DNA of 6,106 nt, taken from assembly GCA_021828525.1 (NCBI GenBank), contig JAJZGM010000080.1, positions 1-6,106 of the forward strand, given 5' to 3'. The notes beneath the pieces are model-generated. The model had not been told where the DNA came from. It ran no database searches and worked only from the letters and a program-made list of their open reading frames with translations. This document shows positions 5,318-6,106 of this stretch, piece by piece. This DNA is from Nitrospirota bacterium (GTDB taxonomy: Bacteria; Nitrospirota; Leptospirillia; Leptospirillales; Leptospirillaceae). Made by a program: the position numbers and the translations under genes. Within the stretch, counting starts at the first letter, position 1. Each line of letters starts with the position of its first letter.

Positions 5318-6106
5318 ATCGAAGGCAAGGGCGGGGCTTGCGAGAAATCCCTGGAAGCTCCTGACTCCAAGCTCCTTGAGAAAGTCCCGTTCCCCAAAGC
5401 TTTCCATTCCTTCGGCGCAGGTTTCAAGGCCAAGGGCCTGGGCCATTATGACAATCAGGTGCCCGATTTCGAAGGCCTCGCTGTCCCTGTGGATATTCCG
5501 GACGAAGGACCGGTCGATCTTCAGAAGATCGACCGAAAAACGGCGGAGCCGGGCCAGCGAGGAATATCCGGTCCCGAAATCGTCGACGGCGATCCGGACA
5601 CCCCGCTCCTGAAGGACTGTCATGACAGCGAGGGCATCCACGAGGGTTTCGCATGATGGCCGTTTCGGTCAGTTCGAAGGTCAGCTTTCGGGCCTCCTCC
5701 CCCGCAATTCCGTAAGCTCCAGCCGTCCAAAGACCTCCGGCTCTCCCAGTTGTCGGGCCGAAAGACTGATCGCCACCCGAAGCTCGCCCAGCCCTTCCTG
5801 CCGGAAGCGCCCCATGTCGGAGAGGACTGTCTTCAGGACCCATTCCCCGATGGGAATGATCAGACCGTTCTTCTCCAGGATCGGGATGAAGCGGACGGGG
5901 GAAATCGGAACACCGTCAGGGACGCTCCAACGGATCAGGGCCTCGGCTCCACTCGTCCGGCCCGTCGTCATATCGATGACCGGCAGGTAGAAGACACGGA
6001 ACTCGTGATTCTCGAGAGCCCGGTAAAGACGTTGTTCCATGGCATACCGGTCATTCTGCCTTTGCCGGACGGACCGCTCGAAGAAGCGGACCTGGAAGCG
6101 AACGCC
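5234..6106 (-). pseudogene. EAL-domain c-di-GMP phosphodiesterase (likely GGDEF-EAL), frameshifted and cut by window edge
   Basis: This is a minus-strand EAL domain whose frame stays open to the right edge, so the N-terminus lies outside. Upstream codons (FFERSVRQRQNDRYAMEQRL, about 6076-6026) resemble the linker between GGDEF and EAL domains. Segment 1 (to about 5720) has LYRALENHEFRVFYLPV, the EAL box in GAEALIRW (EAL codons 5936-5944) and ISLSARQLGEPEVFGRL. Segment 2, in another frame, has EEARKLTFELTETAIMRNP (about 5700-5650). Segment 3, back in the first frame, has DALAVMTVLQERGVRIAVDD, FGTGYSS, LLKIDRSFV, TCAEGMES and SFQGFLASPAL, ending at 5234. The first shift lies between 5722 and 5700 and the second near 5646 (a GGG run on the plus strand); the unshifted frame hits TGA at 5683-5681. 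Most catalytic positions remain, but the metal-binding Asn of the usual 'NLSA' motif is Ser (ISLSA). It is either a pseudogene or an intact gene with two sequencing indels. Its end overlaps the ATPase gene by 84 bases. Confidence 0.85.

Noticed and set aside
5511..5535. A 25-nt perfect inverted repeat (12-base arms around a single A) inside the EAL gene.
   Set aside because: It coincides with the codons for the conserved VDLLKIDR stretch of EAL domains, whose codon choice is naturally near-symmetric (GTC GAT CTT / AAG ATC GAC). Coding constraint explains it without an operator.

Overview
The window looks like a chromosomal segment of a GC-rich Gram-negative bacterium. The lipid A-type acyltransferase indicates an outer membrane. 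The proton-pumping P-type ATPase, together with the overall style of the genes, suggests an acidophile; my best guess is a Leptospirillum-like member of the Nitrospirota. That is an inference from gene families, not from a database match. The first ~900 bases are visibly more AT-rich than the rest.

Layout. (1) Bases 1-203, minus strand: start of an NTF2/SnoaL-like small protein that runs off the left edge. (2) Bases 294-773, minus strand: 3' remnant of an ISAzo13-type DDE transposase, truncated at its 5' end and carrying two frameshifts. (3) Bases 774-914: gene-free leader with a nested palindrome. (4) Bases 915-1853, plus strand: LpxL/HtrB-type lysophospholipid acyltransferase, followed by a perfect 28-nt palindrome acting as a bidirectional terminator. 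(5) Bases 1932-2117, minus strand: 61-aa CDGSH iron-sulfur protein with a strong promoter and an unusually long leader. (6) Bases 2380-5317, plus strand: two-gene operon in which an XRE-cupin regulator is translationally coupled to a type IIIA (proton-efflux) P-type ATPase. (7) Bases 5234-6106, minus strand: EAL-domain protein, probably the C-terminal half of a GGDEF-EAL protein that begins beyond the right edge. It is broken by two frameshifts and overlaps the ATPase 3' end by 84 bases.

How the parts fit. The central unit is the divergent promoter region (2118-2379). It separates the CDGSH gene from the regulator-ATPase operon and holds two good sigma70-like promoters back to back, with a 12-nt palindrome beside the plus-strand promoter. 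The plus-strand promoter places transcription initiation at or next to the ATG of the regulator, so this mRNA may be leaderless. The most plausible reading is an autoregulated ion or pH homeostasis operon: a cupin-containing repressor controls a proton pump. The flanks show decay (a transposase remnant and a frameshifted c-di-GMP enzyme), so this is a mixture of functional core genes and eroding accessory sequence. I found no tRNA, rRNA, CRISPR array or complete mobile element.
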